Assembly: GCF_000312365.2 (NCBI RefSeq)
Contig: NZ_HG003685.1
Span: 341,668-405,667, forward strand
Length of the DNA: 64,000 nt
Source: Anaerococcus provencensis
Lineage (GTDB): Bacteria; Bacillota; Clostridia; Tissierellales; Peptoniphilaceae
Direction: 5' to 3'
The first letter of the stretch is position 1, and the number at the start of each line of letters is the position of its first letter. Positions 46,301 through 54,879 of the stretch are shown piece after piece. The position numbers were made by a program, and so were the translations under genes. The notes beneath the pieces were generated by a model. That model worked only from the letters and a program-made list of their open reading frames with translations, did not search any database and was not told the DNA's origin.

Positions 46301-46874
46301 GAAAGATAAAACACTTGTAGGAAAGTCCAATATTAGGATAAGGAAAGAAGATTATTTTCCAGATACCTATATAGAAAACTTCACCATGGAAAAGGAAGTA
46401 GGCGATGGTTTCATATACTATGCCTTCGATTCTCAGCAAACTATTGGGGAGATTGAATTTATAGGAGGATTTGAGGGAGCCATTTATGTATCCGAATATG
46501 GAACCGAAGATAAGTGGGAAGAAGTAAGAGACTATGAGATAGAAAAAAGAGATAATTCCATAGTCTACAAATTTGATCACTTGCTGGCAACCTATGTTAA
46601 GATTCTTGGAGATAATTTAGAAGATGAGAAAATAAAAATTTTATCCCTAAAATATATCTCTGTAATCAGCCCTTCCCTAGAGATAGATAAGATTATTATA
46701 AACGGCAAGGCCTGTTTATATGAGGATGATATAAAATTTGATGGCGAAATAAAATCATTAGATTTAGTAGCAAAGGACAACATTTCCTATAATTTTATTA
46801 AGGAAAGTGGGACTTTGATACTAGTTTCTGAAGATAATAAAAATATAAGAAGCCTTACTATAAAATCCTTATGA
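43383..46874 (+). CDS. GH2 family glycosidase (beta-galactosidase-like), large multidomain
   Basis: 1163 residues. Sugar-binding jelly-roll (about 15-180), Ig-like domain (180-285), TIM barrel (285-600) with acid/base Glu417 in SLANEVLGG and nucleophile Glu505 in WVSESSSA, then a DUF4982-like segment, Ig-like repeats near 720-830, a bacterial Ig-like region around PKQVPLISKDGK (about 935) and a C-terminal beta-rich discoidin-like part. No signal peptide despite domains common in secreted enzymes. Most likely a beta-galactosidase for host glycan antennae; beta-glucuronidase or beta-mannosidase activity cannot be excluded. Confidence 0.85.
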   Translation: MRKERTQYIDNKGLIKFDDDWKFAIGPIIGAEKPNFNHSSWQEIDLPHDFSIDQAYSKAGEAQSAYKLGGIGWYRKFFRIEDIKNTFIYFDGIYSDAYIYINGEFIGEHHYGYAPFIIDISTYLYEDRENLLAIRVENHIPNSRWYSGSGIYRSVYILNYDDVFVEPFTFKVDNSNLRQDKVNLSYSFKLRNTTNRQMKLKTIVSVKDKISKDILALDEKNIVIDKSLDIKESFPIDYPKLWDVDDPNLYEINLQILASDKCLYEKTIDYGFSYIDKDPDLGFFLNGNPTKLKAICLHHDHGALGACDYEEAIFRQLSLLKKMGANAIRITHNPGSRKIIDFCNKMGLMVIEEIFDGWLLPKNNNYNDYSLYFDKEISSDSLYLSHKNMTWAQYDLRMTIHRDYNDPSVIMYSLANEVLGGTSWIGAKNYPEIGNMLIKTLREIDQKRLITIGDNVLRDWDNPIFVAIEDNITANNGLVGINYGEDERLEQMHEDHKDWCLWVSESSSAINSRSVYDITENNETKGFELTSYDESKVGWGSLSSESWYRTIIRDFVIGEAIWTGFDYLGEPTPWNGMIRGDIFGWPAPKSSYFGIVDTAGIPKDRYYFYMSQWSKENVLHLVSSWNRDQVKIIDGKVRVDLYSNTKTVELFFKNENGEIKSLGGKTFEKHTTKAGHTYQKVAGESGHRSLYMTWLIPYEEGTVFAKAYDEDGNIIENTIGRSCLSTTKKPYKLKINLDNKTIEKQYLNYFMISVLDQDGNLITNADNEITVELSDPEATLRLDNGCPYDMTSFFTNKKKAYGGKLLAITKASKASPDKLSVKVSAEGLVGDETEIDLQKKSYKTTYNYQKYYNISCKDELELKDTIYSYKDAKNIKVAWDNEISTSDGLIVNGTLENNDPITVYVNYIDDIIDILNINTAIFPNELPKLPKQVPLISKDGKVIACGLEVTWEDIRGDEIEREGYLSKNYYLKWKDKTLVGKSNIRIRKEDYFPDTYIENFTMEKEVGDGFIYYAFDSQQTIGEIEFIGGFEGAIYVSEYGTEDKWEEVRDYEIEKRDNSIVYKFDHLLATYVKILGDNLEDEKIKILSLKYISVISPSLEIDKIIINGKACLYEDDIKFDGEIKSLDLVAKDNISYNFIKESGTLILVSEDNKNIRSLTIKSL

Positions 46875-46950
46875 TTTATACTAAGGGACTTTATTAAAAT
46901 ACTTTGCAAAAAGGGTATAAATCCTAGTAAAGGAATTTTGCAAAAAGTAG

Positions 46951-46971
46951 GCTTTGATAAAATATCAAAGC
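46951..46971 (+). promoter_or_regulatory. Palindrome in leader of nagE-nagA
   Basis: GCTTTGATA (46951-46959) and TATCAAAGC (46963-46971) form a perfect 9-bp stem with a 3-base loop, 23 bases before the nagE start. Upstream is a direct repeat TTTTGCAAAAAG-like (near 46903 and 46937). Without a U tract it is more likely an operator or antiterminator-type structure than a terminator. Confidence 0.45.
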
Positions 46972-46994
46972 ACAAATTAAATAAGGAGAGTACT

Positions 46995-48476
46995 ATGAAC
47001 AAATCATTGAACAAATTTAGCGATAAGCTACAGATTTTTGGTAGATCGATGCTACTGGGTATTTCTGCTCTACCAGCAGCTGCTATCCTCAATAGGTTAG
47101 CTGATGGTGACTTGTTAAATATTCCATTTTTGAAAGAAGCTGCATGGACAATATTTGCTATATTGCCACTAATATTTGCAGTATCAGTAGCAGGAGGAAT
47201 CACCAAAGATAAGCACATAGCAAGCGGTATTGGTGCTGTTATTGCTTTTAATATCTTGGTTAGGACATTAAGACCAATGGGAGATACAGACCTTAACTCC
47301 TTTGGCAGAGCGGCTATTCCTACCATAGAATCCAATATTTTTGTAGGTATTGTGGCAGGTCTTATAGCTGGAATTTCTTATGAGAAATTTAAGGACAAGA
47401 CCCTACCAAAGGGACTAGAATTCTTCTCAGGTCGTAGACTTGTTATTATAATGAGTTCGTTTTTTGCAATTATAACAGCATTGATTTTCTCATTTATATT
47501 CCCAGCTTTAGATAAGGCTATCCTATCTTTAGGCCAAGCCTTGGGCAATATGAAAGCCGGTCCATTCTTATTTGCATTTTTGAATAGACTTTTGATACCA
47601 ACAGGTTTGCACCACATCATAAATATCTACATCCAAATGCAATTGCCATCAAGCCTTGCAGAATTTGCAAGTGTTACAGGCGAAATCCCAAGATTTTTCG
47701 CTGGAGACCCAAGTGCTGGTACTTTTGTAAGCGGAATGTTCCCTATGATGATGTTTGGTCTTCCAGGGGCAGCTTTGGCTATGTATAAGACAGCTTATCC
47801 AGAGAATAAAAACAGAGTTAAGGGTCTACTTTTAGGAGCAGGCTTTACAGCATTTTTAACAGGAATTACAGAACCAGTTGAGTTCTCATTTATGTTTGTA
47901 TCCCCACTACTATTTGTAATGCACGCCCTATACACAGGACTTGGAACAGTTATTATGAATATTATTGGTTCAAAAATGGTAGGTGTTGGAGGATCTGGTA
48001 TCATCGACTACATCTTGCAATTTAACAAGGGGACCAAACCACTTTTAGTGATACCAGTTGGATTGCTTATCTTTGCCCTATACTATTTCACCTTCAAATA
48101 TGTCATAGAAAAAAGAAATATAAAGACACCTGGTAGGGAAGATAAGACCATACAAAATGTAAATACTGAAATAAAACTATCTGAAAAAGCAAGACTCGTC
48201 CTAGAATATATAGGCGGAGCAGAAAATATTGTAGAATTTGAGAATTGTATAACAAGACTTAGATTAAAATTAAAAGATCCATCAAAGGTAAATGTAGAAA
48301 AACTAAAAGAAATCGGCATCATTGAAGTTATGAAGATGTCAAACAACAACGTTCACCTTGTAGTTGGTCTTGAGGTTGAACAATTGGCCAATGAAATTGC
48401 ACCACTACTAAAAGAAGAAAAAATAGTACCGAAAGGAACAACAGATGCTAGCCAAATGTCAGACCTACAAGGTTAA
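46995..48476 (+). CDS. nagE: PTS EIICB, N-acetylglucosamine type
   Basis: 493 residues from the ATG at 46995 behind AAGGAGAG; an upstream in-frame ATG lacks a site. EIIC part (about 1-370, ten segments, RLLIPTGLHHIINIYIQMQ and GITEPVEFSFMFV) joined to an EIIB domain (about 405-480) with the phospho-Cys in FENCITRLRL. No EIIA domain is attached; the stand-alone EIIA-Glc at 58737-59249 can serve it. Its end overlaps nagA, which makes GlcNAc the expected sugar. Confidence 0.88.
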   Translation: MNKSLNKFSDKLQIFGRSMLLGISALPAAAILNRLADGDLLNIPFLKEAAWTIFAILPLIFAVSVAGGITKDKHIASGIGAVIAFNILVRTLRPMGDTDLNSFGRAAIPTIESNIFVGIVAGLIAGISYEKFKDKTLPKGLEFFSGRRLVIIMSSFFAIITALIFSFIFPALDKAILSLGQALGNMKAGPFLFAFLNRLLIPTGLHHIINIYIQMQLPSSLAEFASVTGEIPRFFAGDPSAGTFVSGMFPMMMFGLPGAALAMYKTAYPENKNRVKGLLLGAGFTAFLTGITEPVEFSFMFVSPLLFVMHALYTGLGTVIMNIIGSKMVGVGGSGIIDYILQFNKGTKPLLVIPVGLLIFALYYFTFKYVIEKRNIKTPGREDKTIQNVNTEIKLSEKARLVLEYIGGAENIVEFENCITRLRLKLKDPSKVNVEKLKEIGIIEVMKMSNNNVHLVVGLEVEQLANEIAPLLKEEKIVPKGTTDASQMSDLQG

Positions 48477-49617
48477 GAAACTCTATACTGGCGAAGAAAT
48501 CCTCGAAAACCAAGAAATATCTATAGAAAATGGAATAATCAAATCTATAAAAACACTAGAAGATGTTGATAACGACGATATTATGATTCCGGGATTTATA
48601 GATATCCATAACCACGGTGGCTACGGTATTGATTACCTTGAAGATGACAAGGAAAAATACCAGAGACTACAAGTCTTGCAGGCTAGCGAGGGCATAACAT
48701 CGCTCGTTGCAACCCTTGGCTTAAGTAACAAGGAAAAGACCTTTGCTGGAATTGATAAGCTTAGATCCTATATAGAAAATCAAAACGATAAGGGTGCCAA
48801 AATTCTTGGCATCCACCTAGAAGGGCCATTTGTAAGCAAAGAAAAAGGAGGGGCTATGGATGAGAGTCTCGCCATAGACCCTGATCTTGATTTGATGGGT
48901 GAATTTATAGAAAAATCTGCAGATAATATTTCTATTGTGACCCTAGCACCAGAGCTTGATGGGGCCATGGAGTTGATAGAATATCTGCTTGATAAAAATA
49001 TCATTCCAGCTGCTGGCCATACCGATGCCAAGGAAGCAGACATGGTCGAGGCCTATGATCATGGCCTACGCCAAGTGACTCATCTATTCAATGCCATGAG
49101 GGGTTTTCACCATAGGGATATAGGAATTGTAGGAGAAACTCTTACAAATGATTATATATATGCGGAAATGGTTGGCTGTGATGGCCTATCCATCAATCCA
49201 AAGGCTTGGAAACTAGCCTTTTCTATGAAGGGTCCGGAAAAAATGGTCATGGCCACAGATGCTCTAATCCTAAAGGGGCTTCCAAATGGTGAGTACGAAT
49301 GGATGGGCAAAAAGATTAGATTTGAAGATGGCTTTGCCTATACCAATTACCATGGAGAAAATAGACTACCTGGAAAACCAATGACTTTCCCAGGATCAAT
49401 TAAAAACATTATGGCATTTACTGGTGCAAGCATGGAAGATATAGTGACCATGAGCGCTGTAAATCCAGCCAAAAGATTGGGTCTTGACCAAAAGAAAGGC
49501 AAGATTAAAGTGGGTTTTGATGCCGATTTTAATATCATAAACAAAGATTTTGATATATTAGACACTATTATAGCAGGTAAGAGTAATAGAGAAGATTACG
49601 AAAAATATAAATTTTAA
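48445..49617 (+). CDS. nagA: N-acetylglucosamine-6-phosphate deacetylase
   Basis: 390 residues. Removes acetate from GlcNAc-6-P in the cytoplasm. Motifs: IDIHNHGGYGID, HLEGPFVSKEKGG (metal Glu), AAGHTDA (metal His), THLFNAMRGFHHRD and VMATDAL (catalytic Asp). It overlaps nagE by 32 bases, a sign of tight coupling. The next enzyme, glucosamine-6-phosphate deaminase, is not in the window. Confidence 0.95.
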   Translation: MLAKCQTYKVKKLYTGEEILENQEISIENGIIKSIKTLEDVDNDDIMIPGFIDIHNHGGYGIDYLEDDKEKYQRLQVLQASEGITSLVATLGLSNKEKTFAGIDKLRSYIENQNDKGAKILGIHLEGPFVSKEKGGAMDESLAIDPDLDLMGEFIEKSADNISIVTLAPELDGAMELIEYLLDKNIIPAAGHTDAKEADMVEAYDHGLRQVTHLFNAMRGFHHRDIGIVGETLTNDYIYAEMVGCDGLSINPKAWKLAFSMKGPEKMVMATDALILKGLPNGEYEWMGKKIRFEDGFAYTNYHGENRLPGKPMTFPGSIKNIMAFTGASMEDIVTMSAVNPAKRLGLDQKKGKIKVGFDADFNIINKDFDILDTIIAGKSNREDYEKYKF

Positions 49618-49623
49618 GGAAAT

Positions 49624-49657
49624 GGGTTTGTTACAAATTTTGTGGCAGACCCTTTTT
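49624..49657 (+). terminator. Terminator after nagA
   Basis: GGGTTTG (49624-49630) pairs with CAGACCC (49646-49652, one wobble), extended by CAAA/TTTG inside, and followed by five T residues. Confidence 0.6.
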
Positions 49658-49757
49658 GCTATAAAAATTATCATTAATTAATCTCTTATAAGGGTATCAA
49701 GATAAGAAGATGATTAAATATTTTATCAAGATAATATAGTAAAAAAAGGAGGAAAAT

Positions 49758-50639
49758 TTGTACGATTTAAAGAAAGTAACAATACCATCAGGAGAAACTA
49801 TAGCATATAGGAATTGTGGAAGTGGAGATAAGGTAATTTTGCTAATCCACGGCAACCAATGTTCATCTACAATTTATAATGAATTTATGGGAAGGTATGA
49901 GGATAAGGCTAGTGTATATGCCGTAGACCTTGCTGGTTTTGGAGAGTCTACATACAATAATCCTCACAAAAAAATGGTGGATTGGGCCAAGGATGTCAAG
50001 GAATTTATGGATGAATTAGAATTAGAAAATGCCATAGTAGTAGGCCATTCTGCAGGAGGTGGGGTTGGACTGAAACTTGCTACAGACTATCCAGATAAAG
50101 TAGGAGAACTTGTCCTCATAGCATCTGTTGGAGTCAAAGGATTCTATTTGCCAATGGTAGATGAGAATTTCCTCCCAATAGAAGGAAAATATGCACGAAC
50201 CTATGAAGAAGTAGCAGGACACCCGTCAATGATATTTGTAGAAAATCTCATCAAAAACAAGGACAAAGTTGCAACTAAACAAATGTGGGATGCAAGCCTT
50301 TATAACCTAAAAGCACCAAACGAGGATTTGTATCAAATATACATGGACGAATTTTTCAAGGAAAGATGCTTTACAGACATAAGCGTAGCCCTTTGCCAAT
50401 TTAATATAACAAATGAAGAAGGAGACGGATCTATAGAAAAAATCACCTGTCCAACAACATGGATCCACGGCAAAAAAGACCAAGTTGTCCCATTTGTGAT
50501 TGGCCAAAACTCTGCAATATATTTCCTTAACAAACTAGACTTCATAGCCCTAGACCAGGCTGGCCACATGGTCTTTAATGACTGTCCAGAAGAATTTTAC
50601 GGTCATATTGACGAGATTGTAGAAAAGTATGCTAGATAA
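49758..50639 (+). CDS. Alpha/beta-hydrolase
   Basis: 293 residues. Oxyanion region LLIHGNQCS, nucleophile elbow VVGHSAGGG, acid Asp in HGKKDQVVP and His in DQAGHMVF: a complete catalytic triad. No signal peptide. Starts with TTG behind AAAGGAGG. It overlaps the LysR gene by 11 bases, so the two are coupled. Esterase, lipase or haloperoxidase-like; substrate unknown. Confidence 0.88.
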   Translation: MYDLKKVTIPSGETIAYRNCGSGDKVILLIHGNQCSSTIYNEFMGRYEDKASVYAVDLAGFGESTYNNPHKKMVDWAKDVKEFMDELELENAIVVGHSAGGGVGLKLATDYPDKVGELVLIASVGVKGFYLPMVDENFLPIEGKYARTYEEVAGHPSMIFVENLIKNKDKVATKQMWDASLYNLKAPNEDLYQIYMDEFFKERCFTDISVALCQFNITNEEGDGSIEKITCPTTWIHGKKDQVVPFVIGQNSAIYFLNKLDFIALDQAGHMVFNDCPEEFYGHIDEIVEKYAR

Positions 50640-51501
50640 GCACCTAAGATATTTTATAGAGCTGGTTAAACACAAGAACTATACTAGAGCTAGTGAGAAT
50701 TTATATGTAAGCCAATCCACTGTAAGCAAAGCTGTGTCAAATCTTGAAAAGGAACTTAGTGTAAAACTTATTAGAATGGATAAGGGAGAATTTACCCTTA
50801 CAAAAGAAGGGGAATTACTTTACCAATTTGCCCTTGATGTGACTAAATACTACGACATAAGAGAAGAAGAATTATTAGTAAAAATCCAAAACTTAGGAGG
50901 AAATCTGTCATTAGGACTTCCTCCTACTGCTGGTTCTATATATTTTTTTGAGAAAATTTCTGAATTCAAAAACAAATATCCGGATATAGATTTAGAAATC
51001 AAAAATGAAACGTCCAAGTATTTACCAGAAATGTTATTAGACCATAGTCTAGACTTGGGAGTTGTTATAGAGCCTTTTGATGATGATAGATTCATCAAAA
51101 ATATAGTTTATGAGTCAGAAGCTGTCCTTGTAGTGAGCGAAAGCCACAGATTTAGTCAAATGGAAGAGATTGATTTTTCATTATTAAAAGATGAGAACTT
51201 TCTTCAGATATCAGAAGACTATCAATACTATTGGGTTTTCAAGGATTATTGTAAGAAAGCTAATTTTGAACCAAATGTCATCTTTAATAATTACGATTGG
51301 GATATGGTATTGGAAATGGTAGCGGCCAATATTGGCATTACTATCATGCCAAAACCCCTAGTGATTAAATATTTCTCATCAAGAGTAAAACTTGTAAGCC
51401 TTAAAAATCCAGCATTTCCTTGGGCTCTTACTCTAATATATCCAAAAGGATCTTATATTACTAAAGAGATGGAAAAATTCATAAGGATTTGTTCGCATTA
51501 A
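50629..51501 (+). CDS. LysR-family transcriptional regulator
   Basis: 290 residues with an N-terminal winged HTH (YTRASENLYVSQSTVSKAVS) and the effector-binding domain GLPPTAGSIYFFEKI onward. Translationally coupled to the hydrolase upstream. The next operon (MFS permease and CoA-transferase) has a LysR-type palindrome ahead of its promoter, so it is the likely target. Confidence 0.9.
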   Translation: MLDKHLRYFIELVKHKNYTRASENLYVSQSTVSKAVSNLEKELSVKLIRMDKGEFTLTKEGELLYQFALDVTKYYDIREEELLVKIQNLGGNLSLGLPPTAGSIYFFEKISEFKNKYPDIDLEIKNETSKYLPEMLLDHSLDLGVVIEPFDDDRFIKNIVYESEAVLVVSESHRFSQMEEIDFSLLKDENFLQISEDYQYYWVFKDYCKKANFEPNVIFNNYDWDMVLEMVAANIGITIMPKPLVIKYFSSRVKLVSLKNPAFPWALTLIYPKGSYITKEMEKFIRICSH

Positions 51502-51552
51502 AAACGATTTTAAATATAAGTTATAAAAAATATAACAGATTAAAATATTAGA

Positions 51553-51571
51553 CTATGAATACAATTCATAG
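51553..51571 (+). promoter_or_regulatory. LysR-type palindromic operator
   Basis: CTATGAATACAATTCATAG is a perfect 8-bp inverted repeat with a 3-base centre and contains the T-N11-A core of LysR sites. Its centre lies about 73 bases before the predicted transcript start of the MFS operon, near the usual LysR recognition position. Confidence 0.55.
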
Positions 51572-51599
51572 CTTATGAAATATTGATATACCAAGTGTA

Positions 51600-51628
51600 T
51601 TGTATATTTTGCCCTCCATGCTTATAAT
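51600..51628 (+). promoter_or_regulatory. Promoter of the MFS/CoA-transferase operon
   Basis: TTGTAT (51600-51605) and TATAAT (51623-51628) with a 17-base spacer. Downstream, GAAAAACGTTATCA (51662-51675) matches a CcpA cre-type site at most positions and could mediate catabolite repression. Confidence 0.6.
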
Positions 51629-51692
51629 GTAAGTAGATAGAAGTTAGCTAACCATCATCTAGAAAAACGTTATCAGGACTATGGAGGGTTTT

Positions 51693-52892
51693 ATGAGTGA
51701 AATCTCTAAGGTAAATAAAGATTCCAAGAGATCTTATGTAATCGAAACTATTTTATTTTTTACATATGCATTCTTTGCAGTCAATTGGATAGCAGGTTCT
51801 ACTTTGACTCCTGATATTGCAAAATACTTTGGTGTCGATAGTGGAGCAAGTGCATCCTTTGTTTCTAACGCGGTAACAATCGCAAAAATCATAGGTAATT
51901 TTTCAGCAGCAGCTATATTAAATAAACTTTATCCTAAAAAATCAATAGCTTTAGGTTCTTTCTTCATATTTGGAGGATCTTTACTAGCTGTTTTGGCAAA
52001 GAACTATCAAATGTTTTTACTTGGTAGATTCATAATGGGATTTGGTGGAGCAGTATTTGTAATATACTTTTCACCTGTGGTTATACATTATTTTTCAGCA
52101 GAAAAAAGACCAACTGTCAATGCTTTAAACAGCGTTGCCTATAACTTTGGGGCAGTTCTTGCTTTATTAATAGTTGCTCCAGTAATAGAAAAATTTGGGA
52201 CATGGCAAAAATCAATGACATTTTTTCTATCAATTAGTGCAATTTTGTTTGTACTTTGGTTGATATTTGGAGATGATTTTGATATCAACGAAAATAGTGG
52301 AGGAGAAAAAAAGAAAGTTTCTTTTTCTGAAGCTTTTAAGGATAAGATAACTCTACTTTTACCACTTTCTTACTCAGGGGTGTTGATTTTATATCTATCA
52401 CTCTTGCAACTATTTCCACAAACTGAAACTGCAGCTATATCTTCAGCGAAACTAAGTGCTCTTTCAGGTATAGGTGGCATAATTGGAACCTTGCTTGCAA
52501 TATGGCTATCCAAAGTTTATGGAAAAAGAAAACCAGTAATAATCGTGTGTGGATTAATAATGACTTTAAGTGCATTTCTTATGGTAAAGACAACAAGTCC
52601 AACACTTGCAGTTATAGCTGCCCTACTTGTAGGAATATTCATGTTCTTGCCTATGACATCACTAATGATGATTCCACAAGAACTACCAAATATGACGCCG
52701 GCAAGACTTACTACTATAATGGGTATATTTTGGGCGCTATCATATATAATCGAAACCATAGTGTTTTATATTTTTGGAATCTTACAAGATAGAACTGGTT
52801 CCAACGAACTTTCAGTATATATAGCGGTAATACTTTCACTAACTTTTGTAATAGGTGGATTTTTACTACCAGAAACAGGCAAAGATAAATAA
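51693..52892 (+). CDS. Major facilitator superfamily transporter
   Basis: 399 residues from the ATG at 51693, chosen because GGAGGG (51683-51688) fits it; an ATG 12 bases earlier overlaps that site. Twelve membrane segments, with a cytoplasmic loop near 190-215 (EKKKVSFSEAFKDK) and the MFS loop motif LGRFIMGFGGAVF. Followed after 14 bases by a CoA-transferase, so it may import a short-chain acid or related carboxylate (inference). Confidence 0.85.
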   Translation: MSEISKVNKDSKRSYVIETILFFTYAFFAVNWIAGSTLTPDIAKYFGVDSGASASFVSNAVTIAKIIGNFSAAAILNKLYPKKSIALGSFFIFGGSLLAVLAKNYQMFLLGRFIMGFGGAVFVIYFSPVVIHYFSAEKRPTVNALNSVAYNFGAVLALLIVAPVIEKFGTWQKSMTFFLSISAILFVLWLIFGDDFDINENSGGEKKKVSFSEAFKDKITLLLPLSYSGVLILYLSLLQLFPQTETAAISSAKLSALSGIGGIIGTLLAIWLSKVYGKRKPVIIVCGLIMTLSAFLMVKTTSPTLAVIAALLVGIFMFLPMTSLMMIPQELPNMTPARLTTIMGIFWALSYIIETIVFYIFGILQDRTGSNELSVYIAVILSLTFVIGGFLLPETGKDK

Positions 52893-52906
52893 TAAAGGAG
52901 ATGGAA

Positions 52907-54241
52907 ATGACAGATAACAAAACGATTTATGATCAAAAGATAAAGACAGCGGCAGAGGCTCTTGATTTAATTAAAGATGGCGACTATATATTCTCAGCGC
53001 AAGCTACAGCAGAACCAGTTGAAATTATGTCCAATCTCCAACACTTAAAGGAGACAGGGGTTAAGGATTGTGTTTTGATAACTTGCTTACCACTTAGAGA
53101 TTATGATTGTTTTCATGACCAAGAGATGAAAGGTATCCTTGACCACCACGCTTGGTTTATGTCAGCTGGTCTTAGAAAATCTTACCAAGAGAAACTAGTA
53201 AGTCCAGTTCCACAAAGATCTACAACTATACTTGGTAAGACTCTAAAGAGAATAGAAAAAGAAAATAGAAGACCAGTAGTTATTCTAACTGTATCTCCAA
53301 TGGATGAACACGGATATTTCTCAACATCTGTCTCAAATGTCTACGAGATGGATCTGATTAACGAAGGTGCATTGACCCTTGTTGAAGTAAATCCAAATTT
53401 CCCAAGGACATTTGGAGATAACCATGTTCACGTTTCTAGAGTTGATGCTATAGTTGAAGCAAATCATCCGATTCCAATTGCGAAAATAGCTCCTTATGGA
53501 GAAATAGATGCAAAAATTGGTAAATACATTGCAGAATATATAGAAGATGGATCAACAATCCAACTAGGTGTGGGCAATATCCCAAATGCTGTAGCCCATG
53601 AGCTAAAAAGCAAGAAACACTTGGGTATACACACGGAGATGTTTACAGAAACTATGATAGATTTGATAGAATGTGGGGCTGTGGACAACTCACAAAAGGG
53701 ATTGTTGAATGGATATTCTGTAGCATCATTCACCCTAGGTAGCCAAAGACTCTACGATTATATAGACAACAACCCAGCTGTGTTATTTAAATCATCTACA
53801 TTTACCAACGACCCATACACAATTGGGCTAAACAACAAGTTTGTATCTATAAACGCAGCTCTTGAAATAGACCTATATGGTCAAGCAGCCTCAGAGACTG
53901 TGAACGGATTACCATTTTCTGGTACAGGTGGTCAATCAGAGACTGTAAATGGAGCCCAAAGATCAAATGGTGGCAAGTCCTTCTTGGCTATGCATTCAAC
54001 ATATAGAAAAAAGGATGAAAATGGAAATGAAAAGACTTACTCAAAGATAGTACCACATCTAGCAATAAACCAAGCAGTTACAACATCTAGAAACGACACC
54101 AACTATGTAGTAACAGAATATGGAGTGGCTGATTTGACAGGGCTAACCATAGGAGAAAGAGCAAAAGCTCTAATTGCCATAGCCCATCCAGACTTTAGGG
54201 AAGAATTGACTAAAAAGGCAGAAGAACTACAAATTTGGTAA
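52907..54241 (+). CDS. Acetyl-CoA hydrolase/transferase family (butyryl-/4-hydroxybutyrate-CoA transferase-like)
   Basis: 444 residues from ATG 52907, six bases after AAAGGAG; the ATG at 52901 touches the site and is less likely. GVGNIPNAVAHEL is the CoA loop, the catalytic Glu is in GIHTEMFTE, and SGTGGQSETVNGAQ is the C-terminal active-site motif. Exchanges CoA between acetyl-CoA and another carboxylate. In an anaerobe this fits butyrate- or hydroxybutyrate-linked fermentation. Ends in a terminator. Confidence 0.88.
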   Translation: MTDNKTIYDQKIKTAAEALDLIKDGDYIFSAQATAEPVEIMSNLQHLKETGVKDCVLITCLPLRDYDCFHDQEMKGILDHHAWFMSAGLRKSYQEKLVSPVPQRSTTILGKTLKRIEKENRRPVVILTVSPMDEHGYFSTSVSNVYEMDLINEGALTLVEVNPNFPRTFGDNHVHVSRVDAIVEANHPIPIAKIAPYGEIDAKIGKYIAEYIEDGSTIQLGVGNIPNAVAHELKSKKHLGIHTEMFTETMIDLIECGAVDNSQKGLLNGYSVASFTLGSQRLYDYIDNNPAVLFKSSTFTNDPYTIGLNNKFVSINAALEIDLYGQAASETVNGLPFSGTGGQSETVNGAQRSNGGKSFLAMHSTYRKKDENGNEKTYSKIVPHLAINQAVTTSRNDTNYVVTEYGVADLTGLTIGERAKALIAIAHPDFREELTKKAEELQIW

Positions 54242-54258
54242 AAAATAAATATACTAAG

Positions 54259-54301
54259 CGAGGATTAGCTTTATAAATAAAGCTATATGTCCTCGTTTTT
54301 T
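54259..54301 (+). terminator. Terminator after CoA-transferase gene
   Basis: CGAGGA (54259-54264) with TCCTCG (54290-54295), inner stem AGCTTTA (54267-54273) with TAAAGCT (54278-54284), then a run of T residues. Confidence 0.8.
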
Positions 54302-54426
54302 ATTTCGATTAAATTTGCCGTTATAATTAGTATTATAAACTCCTCACACATAGATAAAACTAGCTAAGGAAATTTAGTATGTAGAAGTGTTATCGTTTTC
54401 CTTATATAATATAGATAGGTGATGAA

Positions 54427-54879
54427 ATGATTGAGACTAGACTAAAGCAAATATTTGATTTTTTGACAAAAGATTATGACTACCACACATCTGAAGAAAT
54501 TGCTGATAAGCTTCAACTAAGCAGCAAGACCATACAAAAAGAGATTTCTATATTAAACACCCACATAAAAGATAGTGGAGCATTTATAGAATCATGTACA
54601 GGTTGTGGTTATAGATTTGAAATCAATGATGAAGAAAAATTTAAAAAATTCTTGAAAGACGACCGGTACAAGCACGCCTACTTTGTTCAAGATAGTGTAG
54701 ACAAGGAAGCAAGGATTGAAAGTATCACACGCTTATTCTTGTATTCCAACTCATATATTAAACAACAAGAAATAGCAGATACATTTTACATTAGTCTATC
54801 TCAAGCCCAAAAAGATATTGCGCAAATTAAGGTCATTTTGAGCAAGTACAATCTAAGCCTATACAATTACAGCCTTTGA
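54427..54879 (+). pseudogene. N-terminal fragment of a PRD/BglG-type regulator
   Basis: 150 codons only. The sequence follows the regulator at 30405-32285 closely (YHTSEEIADKLQLSSKTIQK, then RFEINDEEKFKKFLKDD, then QQEIADTFYISLSQAQKDI) up to KYNLSLY and then ends within a few residues of foreign sequence. The PRD, EIIB-like and EIIA-like domains are absent, so regulation by PTS is impossible. The break is at about 54860. A lone HTH product could still be made, but a deletion remnant is more likely. Confidence 0.85.
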
